A model generated the notes under the pieces. It was not told the origin of the DNA, searched no databases, and saw nothing but the letters and a program-made list of their open reading frames with translations. Positions 14,145-22,774 of a DNA stretch of 25,354 nt are shown here, in pieces; the first letter of the stretch is position 1; each line of letters begins with the position of its first letter. A program made the position numbers and the translations under genes. Source of the DNA: a virus; IMG/VR virus record IMGVR_UViG_3300033993_002093, positions 1 through 25,354 of that record; one strand, 5' to 3'.

Positions 14145-14852
14145 ATGGAACAGATTTACGATCTCGTGCGCGTCGTCAACACCGGCAGCGAACCGGTCGT
14201 CCTGCGTGGCAACACCACGTACACGATTCAGGTGGGCGGCGAACGGATCATCCCGTTCGTCGAAGCCGCATCATGGTTTGGTGACCCGCGGCTCGTCGAT
14301 GACGGTCGCAACCGTTTCCGCAGCGAAGCGTTCCGCATGACACAGAACTTGTGGGGCTACACCGAAGGCATGAAGTACCCGCGCGATGTCTACGACGCCG
14401 CAGCCGGGTTCTTCGGGTGGGAAGATTTCATTCCTTCGGTCGAATGTTTCGACATGGAAGGCAACCCGATCTTCTTCCTGATCCACGACCCGGACGGCGA
14501 GCGGACCAACGGAAGCCTTCCCGGCCTCGTCGACCCGTCGCTGCTCGACGCACAGTCTCTCGCCAAGCAGGTGCAGGAGATGGCTGCTCAGATGGCGAAG
14601 TTGCAGCAGGCACTTCAGGAACGAGTCAACTGGCAGCAGATGAACCCGCAGCCGAGCGAAACGCCTGGCCCAACGGTCGCTCAGCCTTCCATCCATGCGC
14701 TCGCCGCAGAAGAAGCCACGCAGGCGTTGCTGTCCGCCGCCAATGCCGACACGGACATCGCGGCAGCCGTCGACCTTCCTCAGCCGTCGTTCGATGACAT
14801 CGTGACCGACGACGCGCCCCGCACGGTGAAGTCGGGCGGACGATCGAAGTGA
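14145..14852 (+). CDS. Hypothetical head-associated protein, 235 aa
   Basis: I do not recognise this 235-aa protein. Residues 1-50 look beta-rich (YDLVRVVNTGSEPVVLRG, TYTIQVGGERIIPF). A coiled coil runs at about 136-165 (AQSLAKQVQEMAAQMAKLQQ). The C-terminal 70 residues are Ala/Pro/Asp-rich and probably disordered, ending in a basic GGRSK. Position after the capsid genes suggests a minor head or connector-proximal role. The ATG has AGGAGATA 6 nt upstream. Its stop overlaps the next GTG. Confidence 0.6.
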   Translation: MEQIYDLVRVVNTGSEPVVLRGNTTYTIQVGGERIIPFVEAASWFGDPRLVDDGRNRFRSEAFRMTQNLWGYTEGMKYPRDVYDAAAGFFGWEDFIPSVECFDMEGNPIFFLIHDPDGERTNGSLPGLVDPSLLDAQSLAKQVQEMAAQMAKLQQALQERVNWQQMNPQPSETPGPTVAQPSIHALAAEEATQALLSAANADTDIAAAVDLPQPSFDDIVTDDAPRTVKSGGRSK

Positions 14853-15115
14853 CCTTGGTGGAGCGTCGCGCCCGTGTCGCTCAGGAACTTGCGGACACGC
14901 TCCGCAGCCTGGGCGACACCCGCGCGGCGCGCCGCACCCAATGGGGGGTCGCGTTCGATCATGCCCGCATGACGGGCGACAACATCACGACGGTACGCCA
15001 GGTCGCTGACCGTGCAGTGATCCATCTCGAAAGCGAGATCGAACGGTTGCAAGGCGAAGTTGAAGCCATGCGTGTCGAACTCGGCCAGATCGACTTCGAG
15101 GCAGACCATGACTGA
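14849..15115 (+). CDS. Hypothetical helical protein, 88 aa
   Basis: The 88-aa product, with a GTG start overlapping the previous stop (GTGA), is almost entirely helical. It has an Arg-rich N-terminus (ERRARVAQELADTLRSLG) and a C-terminal coiled coil (IHLESEIERLQGEVEAMRVE, about residues 58-77). I do not recognise it. A small coiled-coil protein here could be an assembly chaperone for the fibre gene it overlaps by 8 nt. That is inference from position only. Confidence 0.65.
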   Translation: MTLVERRARVAQELADTLRSLGDTRAARRTQWGVAFDHARMTGDNITTVRQVADRAVIHLESEIERLQGEVEAMRVELGQIDFEADHD

Positions 15116-17477
15116 CATCCACAACCAACAGACGATCGAACCGTTCGTCAAGTCGCCGTACATCGGTTCGATCGGTGTCGATGTCATCAACAATGGTGGC
15201 GGTGGTGGTGGCGGTGGGGCCGCGGGGTCGCAGATTCTCTACGGCACAGGTGAACCGCAAGGCGCGACTGGCGTCCAGGGCGACACCTACATTCGCACCA
15301 CCAACGGGTTCGTCTACACGAAGACGAACGCTGTCACATGGACGTACCAGTTGACGATCGTCGGGCCGACTGGTGCGAACGGCCCGGCTGGCCCCGCTGG
15401 CGAACCCGGTACCCCTGGCCCTGTCGGTCAGCCAGGAGCCGGTGTGCCCACCGGTGGTGCCGCCGGGCAGATTCTCGCCAAGACGAGCGGCAGCAACTAC
15501 GACACCCAATGGGTCGACGCCCCGACCGGTGGTGGTGGAGCGGTGTCTGGCGACTACGTGCCGTTGTCCGCGTTTCCGGTCACCATCGGTGTGCAGGTGT
15601 CGTCCCAATCGGCGGCTGTCACCCCGTCAACCACGGTTCCAGCGATTCGGATTCGCACCCCGTACGCGTTCAATCTCAACTCGATTCAAGGCTACGCGAC
15701 GGCGACCGACACGACAGCGGCGATCATCGACATCGAGACGACAATCAACGGGGTGTCGCAGTCGATCTTGGGTAACCGTGTCCAGATCGACGCGAACGAG
15801 TTCACGTCGCTCGAAGCGGCAGCGTTGCCCACCATCGTCGCGTCAGCGATTGCTGCCGATCAGGAACTCCGCATCTTCGTCGATCAGGCATCATCGGCGT
15901 GGCGTGGCCTTGCGTTGTGGCTGAACGGTACCCGCGCACTGACGCTCACTCCATCCGCACCCGGCGTGCCGACAATCTTCGAGGTGCGTGCAGGCATCCA
16001 GTCGGGTGCTCTCGGTCTGTGGTTCTTTGTCCCCTCGGCGAACAACTCTCCGATCACGTCGTACACGGTGCAGTACCGGACAACGGGAAGTCCGACGTGG
16101 TTGACGTGGAGTGGCGCGCTGTCCGATTCAACGATCCTGCCAAACTTTGCTCCGGCGAAGTACACGCTCATCACCGGTCTGACGAATGGGACGGAGTACG
16201 AGATTCGCGTATCGGCCACGAACGGTGTCGGAACGTCGCTGTTCTCTCAGTCTTCGGGAACGCCTGCGGCCGGTACGGTTACTGCGCCAGCGGCACCGAC
16301 GATCAACACTGTCACGACTCCTTCGACCGGCAAGGGAACGCTCAGCGTCGCGTTCACCGCGGGGTCCGCAAACAACGGCACGATCTCCAACTACCAGTAT
16401 TCGTTCGACGGCACCAACTGGGTGAACCGGCAAACTGGAACCACAGCATCCCCTATCGTCATCACCGGTTTGGCGGATGCCACGGCGTACTCGGTGCGAA
16501 TCCGTGCCGTGAACGAAGCCGGTCCCGGCTCAACGTCGAACATTGTTGGCGGCACGACAGCATCCGTGCCTGCCGCGCCCGCAGCCCCAACCCCGACCGC
16601 GGGCAGCAGTCAGGTGTCGCTCACGTGGACTGCCCCCGCGAATGGCGGCTCGGCGATCCTCGACTACGTGATCCAGTTCTCGTCGAACGGCGGCACCTCG
16701 TGGACGACTTTCACCGAAGGGGTGGAAGCGGTCACATCGAGCAACGTCACCGGCCTGACCAACGGCACGTCCTACGTGTTCCGGGTTGCGGCAGTGAACG
16801 CTGTCGGCCAGGGTGTGTTCTCGGTTGCTTCGAGCGCAGTTACTCCTGCTGCTGGTGGTGGCGGAGCAGGTTCGTTCTCGAAGAACCCGACGAACGCAAA
16901 CAGCGGCTTCATGCTTTCGCAAGCAATCGACAGCGATTCGGCGGCAGCATATTCGGCAGCACGAGGCGGCACCGGCAGCCTCTCCGTGACCAGCCTTGTT
17001 GACTCAGCCATTGGCTCGGTCGGACAAGATCGTTCGTACAACAGTCTGGACGAAGAATACACACAGACCGTTTATCAAGCATTCTTGGAGTTCGACACAT
17101 CTGGCGGAGGAACTGTCAGTGGTGGTGTCGCGCTGAAGATATTCCTCAATAGCGATTTCTCGACCACCGACTTCACGATTGAGGCGTACGCCCGTGATTA
17201 CGGTTCGACGCTCACGACTGGCGACTGGATGAACGGCACCACCGTGGAGGGGCTGACCCCATTGGCGGCGTCGATCAGCACGAGCGGCATTGGCGCAACC
17301 GGATCACTGAAGACGTTGACATTGAGTGGCAACGTGCTGCGTGACGCGATCAACCCGTCCGGGGTGACAAGAATCGTGCTGGTGTCTTCCCGCAACCGCG
17401 GCAACAACCTTCCTTCAGGCGGCGAGTCCGTTCAACTGGATTTCCGCAACACTGTGCTCGAATACACGAAGGTGTGA
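15108..17477 (+). CDS. Collagen-like/FN3 fibre protein
   Basis: This 789-aa protein is a probable virion fibre or adhesin. Residues 30-37 are a run of eight Gly. A collagen-like Gly-X-Y block spans about 86-112 (GPTGANGPAGPAGEPGTPGP). GGAAGQILAKTSGSNYDTQW (117-136) is a motif common in phage tail fibres. A beta-rich domain follows to about 280, then three fibronectin type III domains (about 283-383, 389-486, 487-583). The last 200 residues form an unassigned Gly/Ser/Thr-rich, probably jelly-roll domain that may contact the host. ATG 15108 is chosen over 15060 because it overlaps the previous stop normally and 15060 lies deep in that gene. Collagen-like and FN3 parts often attach phages to surface glycans. 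Confidence 0.8.
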   Translation: MTDIHNQQTIEPFVKSPYIGSIGVDVINNGGGGGGGGAAGSQILYGTGEPQGATGVQGDTYIRTTNGFVYTKTNAVTWTYQLTIVGPTGANGPAGPAGEPGTPGPVGQPGAGVPTGGAAGQILAKTSGSNYDTQWVDAPTGGGGAVSGDYVPLSAFPVTIGVQVSSQSAAVTPSTTVPAIRIRTPYAFNLNSIQGYATATDTTAAIIDIETTINGVSQSILGNRVQIDANEFTSLEAAALPTIVASAIAADQELRIFVDQASSAWRGLALWLNGTRALTLTPSAPGVPTIFEVRAGIQSGALGLWFFVPSANNSPITSYTVQYRTTGSPTWLTWSGALSDSTILPNFAPAKYTLITGLTNGTEYEIRVSATNGVGTSLFSQSSGTPAAGTVTAPAAPTINTVTTPSTGKGTLSVAFTAGSANNGTISNYQYSFDGTNWVNRQTGTTASPIVITGLADATAYSVRIRAVNEAGPGSTSNIVGGTTASVPAAPAAPTPTAGSSQVSLTWTAPANGGSAILDYVIQFSSNGGTSWTTFTEGVEAVTSSNVTGLTNGTSYVFRVAAVNAVGQGVFSVASSAVTPAAGGGGAGSFSKNPTNANSGFMLSQAIDSDSAAAYSAARGGTGSLSVTSLVDSAIGSVGQDRSYNSLDEEYTQTVYQAFLEFDTSGGGTVSGGVALKIFLNSDFSTTDFTIEAYARDYGSTLTTGDWMNGTTVEGLTPLAASISTSGIGATGSLKTLTLSGNVLRDAINPSGVTRIVLVSSRNRGNNLPSGGESVQLDFRNTVLEYTKV

Positions 17478-17480
17478 TCC

Positions 17481-19370
17481 ATGCCTGTCGTGAGAGCGCC
17501 CCTCAACTACGACAACGCGGGCGGTCCCTACTATGGGGTTACCATGCTGTTGCCGAACGGCAAGGTGCTGACGTGGGGAAATGGAACCGCGTGGGTTCTA
17601 TCCCCTGACGCATACGGCTCGTACGTGACCGGTTCGTGGCGGCGCGTGCAAGACATGCCGTTCACTCAACAAGCGGGGCCAGCACTCGTGCTGAACAACG
17701 GCAAACTGCTGGTCACCTGCGGCGAGTACGGGACTTCGTATTTCTCGAACACGCAACTGTTTGATCCCGAAACTGAACGATGGACTGCGTATCCGAACAC
17801 GCCTGTGGCGCGTCACGCGTTCGGGTTGATGTTCGATGACGGAAGCGTGTACGGCAATGTCAGTGGTCCGCGATACATTCCCGCAAACAGCCTGCCCACA
17901 CAAACAGCCTCGTATCAGGTGTTGGCGAATCTTCTTCTTGCAAACGACCTTCTCTTTGAAGGTGGTCAGTTGGTAGAAGGTGTTGCGGCTCTGACTCCGG
18001 GCGGTTTCTTTGTAACCGCAGAAACGAATCTCAATAAGCCCAACACAGTGAGTCACGCCTTGGGTTCTGTCGCGAAAGAGAATGCGACGCTCTTGCGATA
18101 CGAAAGACGCAGTGCGCTCACTCGACTTGGCGAACTTCCGAACTGGTGGCGTTTGCCGCCCAACAACCTGAAGGCTCGTTGGACAAGCATTGGTGTGGAA
18201 GATCAGCAGCCAAGTCAACTGGCTGCTGGAGCGGCGAGCGTCTGGTACGAACCTGGGGCGATGTGTTTCATGCCGAAGATCGGCAAGGTAGTGCTGGTGG
18301 ATGGGGTCGGCAGCATCTTGACGATCACACCGAACCTTTCTCCCGATCTGATGCTTCCCACGTTGACGCGTGCTGCAACGATGCCGCTCGATCCGCCAAG
18401 TGCAGCGAACACGTTCACGACGGCCTACAACTTTGGCGTCGTTGATAGCAGTGATCGCGGCAAGACCGCTCCACAGATTGCGTCCCAAGGGACGCTGACC
18501 GTTTCCACCGGTTTGTATACCGGTGTTGACTCGCTTGTTCAACTGTGGAACATCAAGCCAAACAAGAACTTCTACGTTCGATGCGCGAGCAACACGAAGT
18601 TCATGCGCTTCAGTTACGACACTGCCACGGCGGTAGGCACAAACACGTTCCGCTTCAACAACGTCACGACCCGCACGTATTCGGGCGCATCGTGGGACGG
18701 AACTGTTACTGAAACAGGTGGAGAGGTCACGTTTTACCGTCCCATCTTGACCAACATGGATCAAGGCGTCGCGATCCTTCCGAACGGCAACCTGTTGATT
18801 GCGGCAGGAACCGGAGATGGGGGTTTCAACACGCGAGGGTGGGTTGCCACGTGGGATGGAGTGCAGCCGGTCGCTCAGATAGTTGGTGAGAGCGAATCTG
18901 GTGCCTTTCAACTGCTTCCCCTTCCTGACGGGACAGTGCTGCATGGCGGTGTCTATATCTACGTCCCCACCACCGCTGAGCGAACTCCAAGCCCGAGCGC
19001 GATTCCAACGATCACGTCCGCGCCGTCAGCGATTGCTGCCGGGGGGCGGTTCACGCTGGCAGGGACGCAACTGACCGGCATCCATCAGGGCGGCTACTTC
19101 TCTGAGGATTACACGCCGCACACGAACATCCCAATCGTTCGTCTCACCGGCAGCGATCAGCGCGTGTGGTTCTGTTCGACGCGTGACTACTCGTACCGCG
19201 GCATCGAGCCGGGCCGCGCTTCGACCTGCAACGTCACGGTTCCTTTCGACGTTCCCGCAGGGACGTACGGGATGGAGGTCGTTGTGAACGGCTGTCCTTC
19301 CGCTTCTCGGCCCATCACCATCACCCCTCAGGCGCATGGTGAGGCAACGTTCATCAACTTCATCCCGTAG
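17481..19370 (+). CDS. Galactose-oxidase-like beta-propeller protein
   Basis: The 629-aa protein has kelch-like blades (LLPNGKVLTWGNG, about residues 23-35; VLNNGKLLVTCGEYGTSYFS; ILPNGNLLIAAGTGDGG, about 433-449). It ends with a domain like the C-terminal DUF1929 domain of galactose/glyoxal oxidases (IPIVRLTGSDQRVWFC and FDVPAGTYGMEVVVNGCPS). In galactose oxidase the THTVNTDQR segment supplies a copper-binding His; here the matching stretch is just TGSDQR and that His is missing. I infer a binding rather than catalytic role, probably as a receptor-binding appendage. No secretion signal is present. GC content drops: two sampled 60-nt lines (18001, 18541) are 47-48% GC against 58-68% in neighbouring genes, suggesting recent acquisition. 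It starts 3 nt after the fibre gene. Confidence 0.7.
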   Translation: MPVVRAPLNYDNAGGPYYGVTMLLPNGKVLTWGNGTAWVLSPDAYGSYVTGSWRRVQDMPFTQQAGPALVLNNGKLLVTCGEYGTSYFSNTQLFDPETERWTAYPNTPVARHAFGLMFDDGSVYGNVSGPRYIPANSLPTQTASYQVLANLLLANDLLFEGGQLVEGVAALTPGGFFVTAETNLNKPNTVSHALGSVAKENATLLRYERRSALTRLGELPNWWRLPPNNLKARWTSIGVEDQQPSQLAAGAASVWYEPGAMCFMPKIGKVVLVDGVGSILTITPNLSPDLMLPTLTRAATMPLDPPSAANTFTTAYNFGVVDSSDRGKTAPQIASQGTLTVSTGLYTGVDSLVQLWNIKPNKNFYVRCASNTKFMRFSYDTATAVGTNTFRFNNVTTRTYSGASWDGTVTETGGEVTFYRPILTNMDQGVAILPNGNLLIAAGTGDGGFNTRGWVATWDGVQPVAQIVGESESGAFQLLPLPDGTVLHGGVYIYVPTTAERTPSPSAIPTITSAPSAIAAGGRFTLAGTQLTGIHQGGYFSEDYTPHTNIPIVRLTGSDQRVWFCSTRDYSYRGIEPGRASTCNVTVPFDVPAGTYGMEVVVNGCPSASRPITITPQAHGEATFINFIP

Positions 19371-19378
19371 GAGCAGAC

Positions 19379-19615
19379 ATGAGTTCAGCGATGCCTCCGA
19401 CCCTGGTGGTCAGCCGTGAAGAATGGGACGCGATCCGTCGCGATGTGAGCACGTTGTTCGACTGCCACCGGACGATTCGCAATCTTGCCAAGTTCGTGTT
19501 CGAACCGGATCAGATCACTGATTCTGATCGGGTGATGGCGGGGCTTCATCTTCAGCACTTCTTCAAGCAGTACCCGATGAGTGCAGACACGCCCACACAC
19601 GGCCCAGTAACCTGA
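19379..19615 (+). CDS. Hypothetical protein, 78 aa
   Basis: The 78-aa product has a helical N-terminal half (SREEWDAIRRDVSTLFDCHR) and a middle HLQHFFKQYP, with no recognised family. It starts 8 nt after the propeller gene behind a GGAG ribosome site and ends 4 nt before the next GTG, so it is within the tail operon. It may be a small assembly or chaperone protein for the propeller, but only adjacency suggests it. Confidence 0.6.
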   Translation: MSSAMPPTLVVSREEWDAIRRDVSTLFDCHRTIRNLAKFVFEPDQITDSDRVMAGLHLQHFFKQYPMSADTPTHGPVT

Positions 19616-19619
19616 TGCG

Positions 19620-21500
19620 GTGAGCACCAACCACGTCACGGGGCGCATTACGATCGCTGACTTCCGCGCAGGCATCCATTCGGACTTCCATGCCGGAACG
19701 GCGACGATCGCTACATCGGGCATGGCAGTGAACGGCGCGGCCGTCGTCGAGGACACGTGGGGATGTTGCGCTGATCCGTCGGGTGCGCTGGTGCCTCTGC
19801 CGCGAGTGACGACCGGCAAGACTTCGGCTCTCATTCCGCCGAATGCCAGCCTGCATGGCACCGGTCTGCCCGACACGTATCTGCTCGACGCGATCGTTGT
19901 CGACGAAGTGCAGCAGACCAACCAACCGTTGTCGGCGAATCCTGAGGTTGTCACCATGCAGGCGTTCGTGTATTCGCCTGCCGGGTTCTGGGATCAGTAC
20001 ATGCTGGTGCGCCGCTGGCACGAGTTCAAGGCGTCACCCGATACGAGCGATGTGTCGTTCGTGAAGTCGGGTGCCAGCCAGAGCGCGAACGAACTGCTGT
20101 CAGGCAACCTGTGCCACACGCGCGGCTACGAATCGCCGTCGTACTCGGCGACCGAGGATGGCGCGATCTCGTCGCTTCGCAAAGGGTTCGCGTGGGTGGC
20201 GCACGCATTGGAGATTGCCGGGTCGTTGGACGGTTCGGCAAGCCAGTTCATTCAGGGCGCGATGACTGCGGGCGATCAGGCGATCAGCGACTACTACTCG
20301 AAGTATTCGCAGGCGCAGTTCAGTGGCAACTACCCGACCCGTGTGCGTGACGCGGTGGTTGGCTACTTCCCGAACTTCGCGTCGCCGCCAGGCACTTTCA
20401 TGAACACCCCTGGTCATTACGACGGCACCGCGATCGGAAACCGCCAGTATCAAGGCGCGTTCATGTGTACCGGCCATCAGGGCCGTGTCGTGGTGGCGCA
20501 ACGCATCCCGTCGCAGTACGAGAACCGGTCGAGTGGCTTGTATGCGTGGAAGGACCGTCTGACCGCCAGCGCGCCGTTGCAGCCACAGGTGTTCGGTGGT
20601 GGCGGCGAGTTCGTCGAGGAAGTCACATCGGGCATCGGGACGATGGCGTCGCTGTCTGCCGATGAACTGCTCGTCGTGAAGCACAGCGGTGGCGGCTACC
20701 TGTTGCGCGGGTCGGTGACGAACCCGACCGTGACCAAGTTGCCGTTCATCGAGTCGACATACGGTGTGGTGTCATCCCCGGTGGCGACACCGATGGGCCT
20801 CGTGTACGGCTCGCGCAACGGCGTGTTCGTGTGGGACGGCGGGCAGACTTCGCGCCATATCAGCCCCCAGTTGGACGGCTTCTTCTGGCGGCACACAGCA
20901 ACCAAGTATCAGGGGCACAGCGCACGGTTCGGCTGGTGGCATCCGTGGGTGATGGCCCCGAACGGGTTCATGTTCGACACACGCAACCAGGGCTGGTGGC
21001 GTCTCGACAACCCGAGCGGCCATGAGGCGTACAACGTGTATGCCGTGTCGAACCGTGACCGGCTGTACGCGTTTCCGTGGCGGCTCGGCGCGGCAGCGCC
21101 CGCGAACGTGATGTGGAACCAGGCCGATTCGGATGTGCTCGCGTCGCAGTGGTCGTGGAAGTCGCAGCCGTTGTACGAAACGCGCGACACGTCATTCAAG
21201 GTGCGTGACGTGACGATCTTGGCGACCGCGGCTGATCTTGGGTCGACGGTCACTGTCACGATCGCTGGGATCGACGAAACAGGTTCGGTTGTGTCTTTGA
21301 CACCTGTGACGTTCACGCTTGGCGAGAACTTGGATCAGCCGCAGCAACTCACGAAAGATGTCCTGTCGACAGGTACGGGCGCGTTGGCGTACGTGCAGGT
21401 GAAAGTTACGGCGAACAACACGAACTCGTTGGCAGCCCCGAAGGTGCATTCGGTGTCGCTTGGCGTGATCGACACGGTGCCGTTGCGAAAGGCTGCATGA
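19620..21500 (+). CDS. Probable tail nozzle / structural protein
   Basis: This 626-aa protein looks like the beta-propeller nozzle of short-tailed phages (functional equivalent of T7 gp12). Repeated blade-like strands include VYGSRNGVFVWDGGQTSRHI (about residues 396-415), WVMAPNGFMFDTRNQGWWRL and VSNRDRLYAFPWRL. A strand-rich C-terminal domain follows. The match is by pattern and by its closeness to an adaptor gene, not by exact motif. The start is GTG 19620, since the nearby ATG at 19614 stops at once. It overlaps the next gene by 4 nt (ATGA). An alternative is a general tail-associated propeller. Confidence 0.5.
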   Translation: MSTNHVTGRITIADFRAGIHSDFHAGTATIATSGMAVNGAAVVEDTWGCCADPSGALVPLPRVTTGKTSALIPPNASLHGTGLPDTYLLDAIVVDEVQQTNQPLSANPEVVTMQAFVYSPAGFWDQYMLVRRWHEFKASPDTSDVSFVKSGASQSANELLSGNLCHTRGYESPSYSATEDGAISSLRKGFAWVAHALEIAGSLDGSASQFIQGAMTAGDQAISDYYSKYSQAQFSGNYPTRVRDAVVGYFPNFASPPGTFMNTPGHYDGTAIGNRQYQGAFMCTGHQGRVVVAQRIPSQYENRSSGLYAWKDRLTASAPLQPQVFGGGGEFVEEVTSGIGTMASLSADELLVVKHSGGGYLLRGSVTNPTVTKLPFIESTYGVVSSPVATPMGLVYGSRNGVFVWDGGQTSRHISPQLDGFFWRHTATKYQGHSARFGWWHPWVMAPNGFMFDTRNQGWWRLDNPSGHEAYNVYAVSNRDRLYAFPWRLGAAAPANVMWNQADSDVLASQWSWKSQPLYETRDTSFKVRDVTILATAADLGSTVTVTIAGIDETGSVVSLTPVTFTLGENLDQPQQLTKDVLSTGTGALAYVQVKVTANNTNSLAAPKVHSVSLGVIDTVPLRKAA

Positions 21501-21991
21501 TGTCCGGCGTGTCGCGCCGTGCCCGCCTGAACGTGTCGGCGACCGAGACGCGGTTGGGGCGTGTCGTTGAGGAAGTGAACAAACTGCCGTTCGCGTTCGT
21601 TGGTTTCGGAGCGACCCGCTCGACGACGTTCAGTGCCGCAACTGTGAGCACGTGGGAAGCGGTGGCGTTCGTTCCGGGCCTCGACTTCGACTCGATGCTG
21701 AACAGTCGGGAGTCGGCTACGGGGGCGACGGTGAGTGACGGCGCGGACGGGGTGTATCTGCTGTCGGTGCGTGGCGGCATGGCGTCGAACGCAGGTTCGT
21801 TCCGGTTCACGGTGAACGGCACCGCTGTGTTCACTGTGAACCTGTCGACGACCGAACTGTCTCACTGGTCGACTCCGGTCGCGTTGCGTTCTGGTGATGT
21901 GATCCGGTTCGAGTTCCAGACCACGAACGTCGCCTGGTTGCTGAACACTGGCTGCTCGGTGACGGCTGTTCGCGTAGGATTGCTCCCATAG
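21497..21991 (+). CDS. Small jelly-roll-like structural protein, 164 aa
   Basis: The 164-aa product has a basic N-terminus (MMSGVSRRARLNVSATETRL) and a beta-rich body (GVYLLSVRGGMASNAGSFRF, FTVNLSTTELSHWSTPVALR, GDVIRFEFQTTNVAWLL). This strand pattern is reminiscent of C1q/TNF-like jelly rolls found in phage appendages. I cannot assign it to a family. The start overlaps the nozzle stop, and the next gene begins after an AGGAGG site 10 nt on. A tail or head appendage role is inferred. Confidence 0.6.
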   Translation: MMSGVSRRARLNVSATETRLGRVVEEVNKLPFAFVGFGATRSTTFSAATVSTWEAVAFVPGLDFDSMLNSRESATGATVSDGADGVYLLSVRGGMASNAGSFRFTVNGTAVFTVNLSTTELSHWSTPVALRSGDVIRFEFQTTNVAWLLNTGCSVTAVRVGLLP

Positions 21992-22001
21992 GAGGCTGGA
22001 C

Positions 22002-22670
22002 ATGACCACAGGAACGCAGATGATCGCGCGGGTCCGTTCCCGCCTCGATGAGACAACGGCACGGTTCTGGTCGGATGCTGAACTGTTGACCTGGCTGAAC
22101 GAGGCGTTGCGTGACGCTGGTCGTTACACGAAACACATCCGTGACCGCAAGACGATCGCGGTGACGGCGAACGTGGGTGAGTACACGGTGCCCGAAGATG
22201 TCATCGAGATCGAACACGTGTACTTCTTGCCTGGTGATGGTCGGCAGATTCCGATGACCAGCCAGTCGTACGACAACATGGATCAGGTGTGGGGGTCGTG
22301 GCAGAACCTTCAAGTGGGGGAACCGGCCGCGTTCGCGTTGTGGGGAACGCCGCCATCGTTGAAGATGAAGGTGTACCCGACCCCGGTGTCCACAGGGACG
22401 CTCAGCATGTTGGTGGTACGAATGCCTGCCGAGTTGACCACCGCCGCCAGTGTCGTCGACTTTCCCCCAGCCTGGGATGACGTGTTGGAGGACTACATTG
22501 AAATGGCTGCGCTCCGCAAGGCACGCGACCCTCGATGGCAGGAAGCGTTCCAGATGTACACGCAGAAGCGCGACATGCTCGACGTGAACGCCGACTACGG
22601 CAACGACCCCGAGACATTCGTGTTCGACGGCTACGCAGGCATCTTGCCGCGCTGGCTCGTCCAAGGCTGA
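22002..22670 (+). CDS. Head-tail adaptor protein
   Basis: This 222-aa protein fits the phage adaptor type (T7 gp11 / P22 gp4-like) that joins portal to nozzle. The N-terminal helical pattern FWSDAELLTWLNEALRDAGR (residues 22-41) is characteristic. It is followed by a strand domain (IAVTANVGEYTVPEDVIEIE) and a C-terminal helical region with WDDVLEDYIEMAALRKARDP. ATG 22002 has a strong AGGAGG site 7 nt upstream. Its presence next to the propeller gene, and the lack of a tail tube or tape measure, supports a podovirus-like tail. It ends 5 nt before hairpin copy R3. Confidence 0.7.
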   Translation: MTTGTQMIARVRSRLDETTARFWSDAELLTWLNEALRDAGRYTKHIRDRKTIAVTANVGEYTVPEDVIEIEHVYFLPGDGRQIPMTSQSYDNMDQVWGSWQNLQVGEPAAFALWGTPPSLKMKVYPTPVSTGTLSMLVVRMPAELTTAASVVDFPPAWDDVLEDYIEMAALRKARDPRWQEAFQMYTQKRDMLDVNADYGNDPETFVFDGYAGILPRWLVQG

Positions 22671-22675
22671 CCGCG

Positions 22676-22735
22676 GCGCGCCCACTTCACCGGAACTCAT
22701 CCCCCCGAAGGGGGATGGCGTTCCCCTGGGTAGCC
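22676..22735 (+). repeat. 60-bp hairpin element, copy R3
   Basis: Identical over 60 nt to R1 (6634-6693), with stem CATCCCCC-CGAA-GGGGGATG at 22698-22717 and outer GGAAC/GTTCC. It begins 5 nt after the adaptor stop and lies 27 nt before a TAGAAT -10 box, the same layout as R2. Confidence 0.9.
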
Positions 22736-22762
22736 CTTCCTGCAACTGTCCAGCATCCTGTG

Positions 22763-22768
22763 TAGAAT
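22763..22768 (+). promoter_or_regulatory. -10 box, leaderless transcript
   Basis: TAGAAT, in context TGTGTAGAAT, ends exactly 6 nt before the ATG at 22775. No ribosome site precedes the ATG. No clear -35 box is seen. Confidence 0.6.
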
Positions 22769-22774
22769 CTGGCT

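Noticed and set aside
17481-19370. Assignment as an active galactose oxidase
   Set aside because: The histidine-bearing copper-ligand segment is missing in the C-terminal domain, and there is no signal peptide.
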